Below, in pieces: positions 54,894 through 62,238 of a stretch of DNA of 64,000 nt; within the stretch, counting starts at the first letter, position 1; the number at the start of each line of letters is the position of its first letter. Position numbers and translations under genes: made by a program. Below the pieces are notes generated by a model, which ran no database searches, was not told the origin of the DNA, and was given only the letters and a program-made list of their open reading frames with translations. The stretch comes from JBDTCO01 sp039923495 (lineage in GTDB: Bacteria > Myxococcota_A > Polyangia > Palsa-1104), in assembly GCA_039923495.1 (NCBI GenBank), contig JBDTCO010000087.1:17343-81342 (forward strand). The letters are read 5' to 3'.

Positions 54894-56654
54894 TCAGCGT
54901 CGCTTGCGGGAGCGGCCGGTCGCGAGCGCGCCGAGCAAGCACAGCGCGAAGAGGCCGGTCACGCCGAACGCGACATGCGCCTCCGATGTGTGACCGCGCT
55001 CGTCGAACAGCATGCCGAGCACCGCGCCCGTGATGGTGAGCGCCGTGTAGATGAGCTGGTGGCCGAGCGCGTACATCGTACGCGTGTGATCCTCCATCGA
55101 TCGCACGCGGACCTCGAGCTCGCCGCGCTGCGCACGCTGCAGAAACTTCTTCAGCTCGGCGGGCAGCGCGAACGCCGCCGCTGCGACGTCCTTCGTGGCG
55201 TCCAGCATGAACGACGACCAGTCCTTGTCGTCGCCGAGCACGAACTCTTCCATGTACGGTCTGATGACGCCCATCGGGTTGAGCGTCGGATCGAGCTCGG
55301 TGCACAGCCCCATGAGGAGCAGCACCGTGCGCTCCAGCATGATCCACTCCTTGGGGACGTGGAAGTGGTCCATGAGGTCGCGCAGCGAGACGTTCATCGA
55401 TCGCAGATCGGCGAGGTTCTGCAGCGACTTCTGCGGATCGAACTTCACGTCCTTCAGCGAGAAGCTCTCGAAGTGGATGTCCTCGTGGAGCTTCTCGTGG
55501 AAGAAGTCGACGACCTTGTCGAAGATGGCGGTGTCCGCGCCCCGCGCGATGAAGCCCATGCGCTTCATCGCCGCGACGACGCGAGGCGTGTCGCGCGTGA
55601 CGGCGCCCTGGATGACGTCGACGATGCCCTGGCGCATGTTGGGCGACACCTCGGCGACCGCGCCGAAGTCGATGAAGACGACGGTGACCTCGCCCGGGAC
55701 GCCGCTCGGCGCAGCCCGGATGAGCAGGTTTCCGGGGTGCGGATCGGCGTGATAGACGCCGTCGGTGAAGATCTGCTTGCAGTAGGCCTGCACGACCTGG
55801 CTCGCGAGCGTGCGCCGGTCGACCCCGAGCGCCACGAGCTTGCTACGATCCGAGATCTTCACGCCGTCGATCCACGTGGTCGTGAGCACGCGCGACGTCG
55901 AGAGCTCGGACAGCACCGCGGGGAACGCGACGTCGGTGCGTCCGTCGAAGTTCCCCGCGATGCGTTGTAGATTCTCGGCCTCGCCGCGGAAGTCGAGCTC
56001 CGCGAGGATCATCTGCCGGATCTCGCGGTAGACGCCCTGGAAGCCGTGATACGGCGCGAACCAGCCGAGCACGCGGAACACGAAGCGCAGCACCTTGAGG
56101 TCGCTCGCGACGAGCTCCTCCACGTCGGGATACTGCACCTTCACCGCGACGGCCTCACCCGTCTTGAGCCTCGCGCGGTGCACCTGACCGATCGATGCGG
56201 ACGCGACCGGGTGCTCGTCGAACTCGGCGAACAGGTCGCGTGGGTTGTTCCCCAGCTCCTCGCGGATGCGATGCTCGATGTCCACGTACGGCCGCGGCGG
56301 CACCTGATCCTGTAGACCCTCGAGCTGCCGGCGGAACTCCTCCGGCAAGAAATTGGTCATGATGCTGATGAGCTGACCGACCTTGAGGAAGAGGCCCTGC
56401 AGCTTCGCGATCGTGCGCTCGATGCGCCGCGCGTTGCGGAGGTGCGCGTCGCGCCACAGCAGGTCCGCCGCTTCACCGGAGCGATACCGCGTGCGCCAGC
56501 CGGTCGCGATGTAGGAAAACGCGACGCGAAACGTCGTGTAGTACGCGAACAGGACACGCGACGAGCCGCGCGGTGGATAGACGGGCACGCGTGCGGTCTG
56601 GACGGCGGACACCGCGACCTGCGGTTCGGCCAGCGTCTGCGTCGGAGGAGCCAC
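54894..56654 (-). CDS. UbiB/ABC1-type atypical kinase
   Basis: A 586-residue protein of the ABC1/ADCK/UbiB family. It has the KxGQ motif (FLKVGQLISIMTNFLP), the alanine-rich loop replacing the glycine loop (HPVASASIGQVHRARL), the catalytic lysine AVKVQYP, the HADPHPGNLLI catalytic loop and VFIDFGAVAEV. The C-terminal part has two membrane-like helices (LIYTALTITGAVLGML and AFGVTGLFALCLLGALA). The family is tied to ubiquinone or lipid metabolism and has ATPase rather than protein-kinase activity. No quinone-biosynthesis gene is near. The ATG at 56654 is the most natural start; the divergent neighbour starts at 56691. Confidence 0.9.
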   Translation of the reverse strand: MAPPTQTLAEPQVAVSAVQTARVPVYPPRGSSRVLFAYYTTFRVAFSYIATGWRTRYRSGEAADLLWRDAHLRNARRIERTIAKLQGLFLKVGQLISIMTNFLPEEFRRQLEGLQDQVPPRPYVDIEHRIREELGNNPRDLFAEFDEHPVASASIGQVHRARLKTGEAVAVKVQYPDVEELVASDLKVLRFVFRVLGWFAPYHGFQGVYREIRQMILAELDFRGEAENLQRIAGNFDGRTDVAFPAVLSELSTSRVLTTTWIDGVKISDRSKLVALGVDRRTLASQVVQAYCKQIFTDGVYHADPHPGNLLIRAAPSGVPGEVTVVFIDFGAVAEVSPNMRQGIVDVIQGAVTRDTPRVVAAMKRMGFIARGADTAIFDKVVDFFHEKLHEDIHFESFSLKDVKFDPQKSLQNLADLRSMNVSLRDLMDHFHVPKEWIMLERTVLLLMGLCTELDPTLNPMGVIRPYMEEFVLGDDKDWSSFMLDATKDVAAAAFALPAELKKFLQRAQRGELEVRVRSMEDHTRTMYALGHQLIYTALTITGAVLGMLFDERGHTSEAHVAFGVTGLFALCLLGALATGRSRKRR

Positions 56655-56690
56655 GGCCGGAGTCTACCATCGTGGTAGGCTGGCCGGACC

Positions 56691-57155
56691 ATGAGCAACG
56701 CCGACGACAAGACCGAGGGCGCAGCCGCCTCGAAGGACGGAGCCAAGGACGGAGCCAAGGAAGAGGACGACGCCGGGCTGCGCAAGCGCCTCGAGCAATT
56801 CATCCCCGACATCCTGCGACGCACGGTGCTGGGCGGCATCGGCGCCGTGTTCGCCTCCGAGGAGGCCGTCCGCAAGATCGCCGGCGAGGTGCACCTGCCG
56901 AAGGATGTCGTGAACTTTCTCCTTCAGCAGGCGACGAACAGCAAGGACGAGGTCCTGCGCGTCGTCGGCAAGGAGGTCCGTCACTTCCTCGAGTCGGCCA
57001 ACCTGTCGCAGGAGATGGCGAAGATGCTGACGCAGCTCTCGCTCGAGGTGAAGACGGAGGTCCGCTTCATCCCCAATGACGAGGCCGTCGGTGGCGTGAA
57101 GCCGGACATGAAGCAGAAGATGTCGCTCAAGCGGAAGAGCGAGAAGGCAAGCTAG
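56691..57155 (+). CDS. Small conserved cytoplasmic protein, unknown function
   Basis: A 154-residue protein without signal or membrane segment. The first 28 residues are low-complexity and charged (KDGAKDGAKEEDDAG). The rest is helical and amphipathic: RKRLEQFIPDILRRTVLGGIG, EEAVRKIAGEVHLPKDVVNF and HFLESANLSQEMAKMLTQLS, then a short strand KTEVRFIPND and a basic tail (KSEKAS). The layout resembles membrane-interacting or coat-associated helical proteins, but I recognise no named family. Its start is 37 bp from the divergent UbiB gene. A TAGGCT hexamer 9 nt before the ATG suggests a nearly leaderless transcript. Confidence 0.6.
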   Translation: MSNADDKTEGAAASKDGAKDGAKEEDDAGLRKRLEQFIPDILRRTVLGGIGAVFASEEAVRKIAGEVHLPKDVVNFLLQQATNSKDEVLRVVGKEVRHFLESANLSQEMAKMLTQLSLEVKTEVRFIPNDEAVGGVKPDMKQKMSLKRKSEKAS

Positions 57156-57236
57156 GTCCCACTCGAGGCGCCCCGAGCCGCCGCCGCGCATCAGCTGCGG
57201 AGCAAGCTGCTCCGATGAGTCGTTGCATGCGCCGCT

Positions 57237-57764
57237 CTACGGACGCTTTGCCGTCCCGAGGATGTGCTCGAGCGCGGGCTCGAGCGCGGTGCTGTCGGCT
57301 GGTGCGCTGCCGACGACGCAGGTGAGGTGCGCGGACAGCGCCGCGCACAGCATGATCTGCCGGCCACCCAGCGCGCTCTGCACCTCGTCGACGAAGCGCA
57401 CGGCCCGTAGCGCGCCGATGCGCGTCTGCTCGACGCGACGAACCCCCGTCGCGGGCACGCCCCAGCTCGCGCGGTTGCGGATGCGCTTGTCGCGCCACAC
57501 GGTGCCCTGCGCCTCGACGTCGCCGTCCGTGGTGTGTGCGTTCGACAGCAGCACGTGGAAGCGCATGCCGGCGAGCGATCCCGACGCGGGCGGCACCACC
57601 TCGAGCGCCGCCTCGGCCGCCACGTCGCTGACCTCGGTGACCCGCGCGCCCCGAGGGACGCTCATGGAGATGCGCGGCCCGTCGTAGCGCTGGTCGTCGT
57701 GTTTGTCGGGAGCGGCGATCGCGGTGCCGCCGAAAAAACAGACGACCGCGACCGCCGCACGCAT
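57237..57764 (-). CDS. Secreted protein, unknown function
   Basis: A 175-residue protein with a signal peptide (AAVAVVCFFGGTAIAAP). The mature part is beta-rich (GPRISMSVPRGARVTEVSDV and GMRFHVLLSNAHTTDGDVEA), has Cys in LCAALSAHLTC that may form a disulfide, and I recognise no motif. It starts at the base next to the stop codon of the upstream PPIase gene (no gap), so translation is coupled. It is the last gene of a four-gene minus-strand cluster of secreted proteins. Confidence 0.65.
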   Translation of the reverse strand: MRAAVAVVCFFGGTAIAAPDKHDDQRYDGPRISMSVPRGARVTEVSDVAAEAALEVVPPASGSLAGMRFHVLLSNAHTTDGDVEAQGTVWRDKRIRNRASWGVPATGVRRVEQTRIGALRAVRFVDEVQSALGGRQIMLCAALSAHLTCVVGSAPADSTALEPALEHILGTAKRP

Positions 57765-58448
57765 CTACTTCTTGCTCTTGCGCGCGCCGGCGGGGCCGCG
57801 GCTGATGGTGACCTTCTTGATGGTCAGCGTCTCGTTCGGACGATCGTGCACCGACGGGACACTGGTCATCTTCTTCACGAGATCGGCCGGCTCGCACTGG
57901 CCGAAGATCGTGTGACGGCCGTTGAGCCACGGCGTCGCCTTCTCGGTGATGAAGAACTGCGAGCCGTTGGTGTGCGGGCCGGAGTTGGCCATCGCGAGCA
58001 CGCCGGGCTTGTCCATCTTCAGCGTGTCGACGAACTCGTCCTCGAACTGGTAGCCGGGGTTGCCGGTGCCAGTGCCGAGCGGATCGCCGCCCTGGACCAT
58101 GAAGTCCGGGATGACACGATGGAAGACGAGGCCGTCGTAGAAGGCCTTTTTCTCCCACGCCTTCGTCGTCGGGTTGAAGAACGGTCGTGTGCCGCGCGCG
58201 AGGCCGACGAAGTTCGCGACGGTCTTTGGCGCCTGCTTCTCGAAGAGCTCGCAGGTGAACGAGCCGAACGGCTTGCCCGCCTGCTCGACGTCGAGCTTCG
58301 CGACGAGGGGGCCGGTGCCCTTCATGCCCTTCGTGGCGTCCTCGACGGTGATGGTGTGCGTGGCGACGGGATCGGGCGCTGCCTGCGCGTATGCGAGCGC
58401 GGGCAGGGCAGGGATGGCGAACAGCGCGAGGGTGAAGACAGTTTTCAT
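57765..58448 (-). CDS. Cyclophilin-type peptidyl-prolyl isomerase, exported
   Basis: A 227-residue cyclophilin with a signal peptide (FTLALFAIPALPALAYAQ). It catalyses cis-trans isomerisation of prolyl bonds in the periplasm. Family signatures are TVANFVGLARG, FYDGLVFHRVIPDFMVQGGD (with the catalytic Arg after FH), GVLAMANSGPHTNGSQFFIT and GRHTIFGQC. The AGGAG at good distance supports the Met at 58448; the open frame extends further back without coding quality. It ends at the base next to the following gene's start codon, so those two are coupled. Confidence 0.93.
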   Translation of the reverse strand: MKTVFTLALFAIPALPALAYAQAAPDPVATHTITVEDATKGMKGTGPLVAKLDVEQAGKPFGSFTCELFEKQAPKTVANFVGLARGTRPFFNPTTKAWEKKAFYDGLVFHRVIPDFMVQGGDPLGTGTGNPGYQFEDEFVDTLKMDKPGVLAMANSGPHTNGSQFFITEKATPWLNGRHTIFGQCEPADLVKKMTSVPSVHDRPNETLTIKKVTISRGPAGARKSKK

Positions 58449-58464
58449 GGGTAAAGGGCTCCTA

Positions 58465-58938
58465 TCAGGGCGAGACGCCGGGGACGCCGGTGAAGCGGAC
58501 GCTCGTGCCAGGCTCGATGCCGTGGCTCTTGGCCCATCCGCCGGGGACCTCGACGACGAATTGTGTCGGTGCGTCGGGACCACGCGGCGTCTCGGTGAGA
58601 GGCTCCGCGCGGTCTTCGACGTAGACGACACGACGATCCGCCCCGACGAAGATCATGTCGAGAGGGATGTACGTGTTGTGCATCCAGAACTTGTGAGGAG
58701 AGATCTCCGGGAAGACGAAGACCATCCCGGTGCCGGGCGCGAGCGCGCGGCGATCCATGAGCCCGCGAGCCCGCGAAGGTTCGTCGAGCGCAAGCTCGAC
58801 AGCGACGTGCACCTCCGCATGGCTCGAGAGCAGGAACGTGATGTCCGCTCTCGAGCTCTGCGTGGCGCTACGTGGAGCCGCAGTACAGGCGGCCAGAAAC
58901 TGAGAAGCGAGGAACAGCAAGCCGGGTCGGACCGACAT
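58465..58938 (-). CDS. DUF192 exported protein (possible lipoprotein)
   Basis: A 157-residue protein with a signal peptide ending near LAAC (a possible lipobox). The mature part is a DUF192 domain: FLLSSHAEVHVAVELALDEP, RARGLMDRRALAPGTGMVFV, the HKFWMHNTYIPLDMIFVG segment, and VVEVPGGWAKSHGI-type end. DUF192 is a small beta fold, commonly exported; its function is unknown. Its first base overlaps the stop codon of the upstream lipoprotein gene. It is 16 bp from the next gene (PPIase). The group forms an operon. Confidence 0.88.
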   Translation of the reverse strand: MSVRPGLLFLASQFLAACTAAPRSATQSSRADITFLLSSHAEVHVAVELALDEPSRARGLMDRRALAPGTGMVFVFPEISPHKFWMHNTYIPLDMIFVGADRRVVYVEDRAEPLTETPRGPDAPTQFVVEVPGGWAKSHGIEPGTSVRFTGVPGVSP

Positions 58939-59588
58939 TACATGTCGGAGCCGCCGTCAGCGTCGGCCGTGTTGTCGTAGTCGTACGAGAACGTGAACGC
59001 GGAGACCGTGAGGCAGGCGCCGTTTGCCTTGGGCGCGTCGGCCATCTGGTCGTACTCGACGAAGTGGGTCGGCGTCGTGGATGCGACGGCGACCGTGCCC
59101 GTCGGCGTGCCGTGGTCGCGCTTCGTGACGCTGATCGAGCCACTGTCTGCGAAGAAGAACGTCCCGGACGCCGAGTCGTTCGGGTCGACGTCCTTGTAGA
59201 CGTACAGGCAGTCTGTGCAGTCCTTGTACGACTTGATCTTGCTGAGATCGAGCGTGGTCGGGGTCGTCGCTGGCGGGCTGCCCGTGACCTGGTAGAAGTC
59301 GTACTCGAGGACGTCGGCCAGCATGCCCGTTCCGGCCTGATAACCGTACGCGCCCTCTTCGTAGTCGTAGCCCTTGAGGTCGCCCTCACCTTCGTACGCG
59401 CCGCCCTGATCGGTCGCCCACGCGCCGTATGTCGTGCATGCTCCGCCGCCGCCGTCGGGCTTGACGCCGGCGTCGCCGCCCTTGACTGCCATGTCGGTGC
59501 TGGCCTTTTTGCCGCCACCACCACCGCAGGCGATGAGCGACGTCGCGAGGATCGCGGAGCCGAGGATCTTGACGAGCGAAATGTTCAT
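58938..59588 (-). CDS. Lipoprotein, unknown function
   Basis: A 216-residue lipoprotein with signal peptide (VKILGSAILATSLIAC) and a Cys at residue 21, followed by a flexible Gly/Lys/Asp linker (GGGGGKKASTDMAVKGGDAG). The mature part is rich in Tyr, Asp and Gly (EGEGDLKGYDYEEGAYGYQ) and has Cys pairs (DCTDCLYVYK; GACLTV). It has no recognisable family. AGGAGG lies before the ATG at 59588, which also fixes the start; an extended frame up to 59951 is a shadow. It is the first gene of the four-gene cluster and is divergent from hemD. Confidence 0.72.
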   Translation of the reverse strand: MNISLVKILGSAILATSLIACGGGGGKKASTDMAVKGGDAGVKPDGGGGACTTYGAWATDQGGAYEGEGDLKGYDYEEGAYGYQAGTGMLADVLEYDFYQVTGSPPATTPTTLDLSKIKSYKDCTDCLYVYKDVDPNDSASGTFFFADSGSISVTKRDHGTPTGTVAVASTTPTHFVEYDQMADAPKANGACLTVSAFTFSYDYDNTADADGGSDM

Positions 59589-59694
59589 AAGGACGCCTCC
59601 TGAAATAAGGTCTTGAGACCGACGCGGAAGCGCCGCCACGGAGCGAATACCACGTGTTGCGATGCTCGGTAAAACGAAATGGTACGATGCGAAC

Positions 59695-60411
59695 GTGGCC
59701 TCCTCGATCCTCGTTGTGACGACGGTGTCGCCGGATCGCATGACCGCTGCCGACGTCGACTTGTTAGCTCCAGTGATCGTCGTGCCTCGTTTCGCGGACA
59801 TGAAGCGCGCGCTCGTCGGGCTCGGGCAGGTCCGTACGCTGACGCTCACCAGTGGCCACGCGGTGGATGCGGTCGTCGGCGCACTCTTCGCGATGGGACA
59901 CGACGTCCGCGCGCTCTTCGGCATCCGGATCGCCGCGGTGGGCGACGGCACCTCCGAGCGCCTGCAGCGCCACGGCCTCCGCGCGGATCTCGTGGCGCAC
60001 GGTGGCGGCGCAGACCTCGCGCGCGAGCTGGTGGCGGCCGGCTTCGCTGGCCCGGTCCTGTATCCGCGGGCGCTCGAGGGCCGTCCCGAGCTCGGCGACG
60101 CGCTGCGTACCGCCGGCCTTGCGGTCGAGGTCGTGCACGCCTACGAGACCCACCCCGACGGCCCATCCATCAAGGCCGCGCTCCTGCGTCACCACGAGGC
60201 GCCGTACGCCGCCGTGGGCTTCACGAGCCCGCGCGGAGCCGCCGCGGTCCTCGACGTCTTCGGCGCGCGCCTCGCTGGCTGCACCATCGGCGCGATCGGC
60301 GAGACCACGCGCGCGGCGCTCGTAGAGGCGGGCCTGCGCGACATCGTCGTGCCCGAAGTCCCGTCCGTGCTCGGGCTCATCGAGGTGCTGAGGGACGCGC
60401 TCGGCAGTTGA
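59695..60411 (+). CDS. hemD: Uroporphyrinogen-III synthase
   Basis: A 238-residue enzyme that cyclises and inverts hydroxymethylbilane to uroporphyrinogen III. The sequence is divergent, as HemD usually is, but shows the bilobal plan: VVTTVSPDRMTAADVDLLAP and VVPRFADMK in the first lobe; TLTSGHAVDAVVGALF; AAVGDGTSERLQRHGLRADL; and VGFTSPRGAAAVLDVFG with AIGETTRAALVEAGLRDIVV at the end. The hemB gene directly downstream supports the call. The GTG at 59695 is chosen because a TACGAT hexamer lies 6 nt upstream and the strand begins right after; an ATG at 59662 is an alternative. Confidence 0.88.
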   Translation: MASSILVVTTVSPDRMTAADVDLLAPVIVVPRFADMKRALVGLGQVRTLTLTSGHAVDAVVGALFAMGHDVRALFGIRIAAVGDGTSERLQRHGLRADLVAHGGGADLARELVAAGFAGPVLYPRALEGRPELGDALRTAGLAVEVVHAYETHPDGPSIKAALLRHHEAPYAAVGFTSPRGAAAVLDVFGARLAGCTIGAIGETTRAALVEAGLRDIVVPEVPSVLGLIEVLRDALGS

Positions 60412-60451
60412 TCCTGCCCTTGCCCGCGCAGTTGAGCTAGCGTATCGCCCG

Positions 60452-61444
60452 ATGTCTTCTCGCTCACCCCTCGTACGGCGCCCGCGCCGGCTGCGTCGCA
60501 CCGACGCGCTCAGGCGTCTGGTGCGCGAGCTCCAGCTCTCGAAGAACGACCTCGTCTTCCCGATGTTCGTGGTGCCCGGAAAAGGCATCCGCCGCGCCAT
60601 CAGCTCTCTGCCCGGTCAGTTCCAGGTCAGCGTGGACGAGGCGGTGGCCGACGCCGAGGAGTGCGAGGCGCTCGGCATCAACGCCGTCATCCTGTTCGGC
60701 GTCCCCGCAGACTCGGCCAAGGACGAAGTCGGCTCCGAGGCGTGGAACGACGAGGGCGAGGTGCAGCGCGCTTGCCGCGCCATCAAGCAGGCGTGCCCGG
60801 AGCTGGTCGTCATCATCGACACCTGCTTCGACGAGTACACTTCGCACGGCCACTGCGGCGTCGTGAAGAACGGCGACGTCGACAACGACGCCACGCTCGA
60901 GAACCTCGCCCGCGCCGCGCTCAGCCAGGCCTCGGCGGGCGCCGATCTCGTCGCGCCCTCGGGGATGATGGACGGCTTCGTCGGCGTCTGCCGCTCGGCG
61001 CTCGACGAGGCGGGCTTCCTCGACACCGGCATCCTCGCCTACTCCGTGAAGTACGCCTCGTGCTTCTACGGCCCTTTCCGCGAGGCCGCGGGCACGAAGA
61101 GCGACTTTGGCCACCGCAAGGGCTACCAGATGGATCCGGCCAACGCGCGTGAGGCCTTGGTGGAGCTCGAGCTCGACGTCGCCGAGGGCGCCGACATGGT
61201 CATGGTCAAGCCCGCGCTCGCGTACCTCGACGTGATCCACCGCGTCCGCGAGGCAACCTCCGTCCCCGTCGCCGCGTACAACGTCTCCGGCGAGTACGCG
61301 ATGCTCAAGGCGGCCGCCGAGCGCGGCTGGATCGATCACGATCGTGCGGTGCTCGAGACGCTCTCGTCGATCAAGCGCGCCGGCGCCGATCTAATTCTCA
61401 CCTATCACGCCAAGGAGGCGGCTCGCCTCCTTCAGAAGGGCTGA
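60452..61444 (+). CDS. hemB: Delta-aminolevulinic acid dehydratase (porphobilinogen synthase)
   Basis: A 330-residue enzyme joining two aminolevulinates to porphobilinogen. Both active lysines are clear (YSVKYASCFYGPFREAA and MVKPALAY). The metal site reads DTCFDEYTSHGHCG, giving C125, D127, C135: zinc-type enzymes have Cys at all three positions (for example C-F-C...C), while magnesium-type ones have Ala-Asp-Asp. So this copy is mixed (Cys-Asp-Cys). The rest matches the family closely (VDNDATLENL, YQMDPANAREAL, NVSGEYAMLKAA, GADLILTYHAKE). It follows hemD by 40 bp and is followed by a small gene, forming a haem operon. Confidence 0.96.
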   Translation: MSSRSPLVRRPRRLRRTDALRRLVRELQLSKNDLVFPMFVVPGKGIRRAISSLPGQFQVSVDEAVADAEECEALGINAVILFGVPADSAKDEVGSEAWNDEGEVQRACRAIKQACPELVVIIDTCFDEYTSHGHCGVVKNGDVDNDATLENLARAALSQASAGADLVAPSGMMDGFVGVCRSALDEAGFLDTGILAYSVKYASCFYGPFREAAGTKSDFGHRKGYQMDPANAREALVELELDVAEGADMVMVKPALAYLDVIHRVREATSVPVAAYNVSGEYAMLKAAAERGWIDHDRAVLETLSSIKRAGADLILTYHAKEAARLLQKG

Positions 61445-61449
61445 CCGCG

Positions 61450-61638
61450 ATGCTGCAGTACAAGATCGTCGAGACCTCGACGGTGACCGACGAGGAGCTG
61501 GAGCGCATCGTCAACGAGTGGGTCGAGACCGGCTGGGTCTTCGAGGGCTTCCAGTTCGTCATCCGCGAGTCGTCGAAGCGCCCCTCGATGGCCTTCGTCA
61601 TCTTCACGCGCGAGCTCGAAGAAGAAGGACCGAACTGA
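61450..61638 (+). CDS. Small DUF4177-like protein
   Basis: A 62-residue cytoplasmic protein with a strand-helix-strand plan: QYKIVETSTVTDEELERIVN, EWVETGWVFEGFQFVIRE, AFVIFTRELEEE. The Y-K-I-V start and the E-x-x-N-x-x-x-x-x-G-W helix end are typical for DUF4177-type small proteins, whose role is unknown. It starts 5 bp after the hemB stop, so it is co-transcribed with the haem genes. The stop adjoins the stop of the convergent gene with no space. Confidence 0.75.
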   Translation: MLQYKIVETSTVTDEELERIVNEWVETGWVFEGFQFVIRESSKRPSMAFVIFTRELEEEGPN

Positions 61639-62160
61639 TCAGGGTTGCTGCTTCTGTGATCGGATCTCGTCGGACGTCGGCGGCTCGGGCTGGGACAGCA
61701 GCCAGCCGACGACGGCACCCGCGCCGAGGCACAGCAGCACCACCACGAGCGAGCGTCGCATCCAGCTGCCACCGCCGGTGAGCGACGGGATCTCGCTGAC
61801 GACGGGCGGCGGCAGCGACGGCTGAGCCCAGCTCGGCTGATCCGCCCCGACCTCGATGTCGATGTTGCGCGGTGGCGGGACGGTCATCGGCAGCGGCGTC
61901 GACAGCGGCGCCAGCGCGGCGAGCGAGCGCTCCGAGATGTGTTTCTCGACGCGCGTCGGCGACTGGACCTGCGCGATGCCCTTGAGTGGCGTGCGGCTAC
62001 GGAGCTCGTCGTGCGCGGCCGGCAACGGCGGCTCGGCCTCGGGACGCAGCGACGTCAGCGAGAACAGCACGCTGGCTTCCCGGCGGCGCTCGGCTCCGCA
62101 GATCTGGCAGCGCGACTCGTCCGCCTCGAACGTGGCGCCGCAGTTCTCGCAGGCGCTCAC
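61639..62160 (-). CDS. Zinc-ribbon membrane protein, unknown function
   Basis: A 173-residue protein. A zinc ribbon comes first: CENCGATF and CQICGAERR (four Cys). A long polar and Pro-rich linker follows, then one membrane span near the C-terminus (SLVVVLLCLGAGAVVGWLLS) and a short polar tail. The orientation suggests a cytoplasmic zinc ribbon and a small periplasmic end. A longer form starting at the ATG at 62211 would add 17 Arg-rich residues with low coding quality, so the GTG at 62160 is preferred; certainty is moderate. It lies after the kinase gene and may be its partner. Confidence 0.65.
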   Translation of the reverse strand: MSACENCGATFEADESRCQICGAERRREASVLFSLTSLRPEAEPPLPAAHDELRSRTPLKGIAQVQSPTRVEKHISERSLAALAPLSTPLPMTVPPPRNIDIEVGADQPSWAQPSLPPPVVSEIPSLTGGGSWMRRSLVVVLLCLGAGAVVGWLLSQPEPPTSDEIRSQKQQP

Positions 62161-62238
62161 GGAGCGCCGCGCTCTTCGAGGAATCGCCGCTCGTCCACGC
62201 GGCGAAAACATAGCACTCGTCCGAGCGGGATGGCGCCG

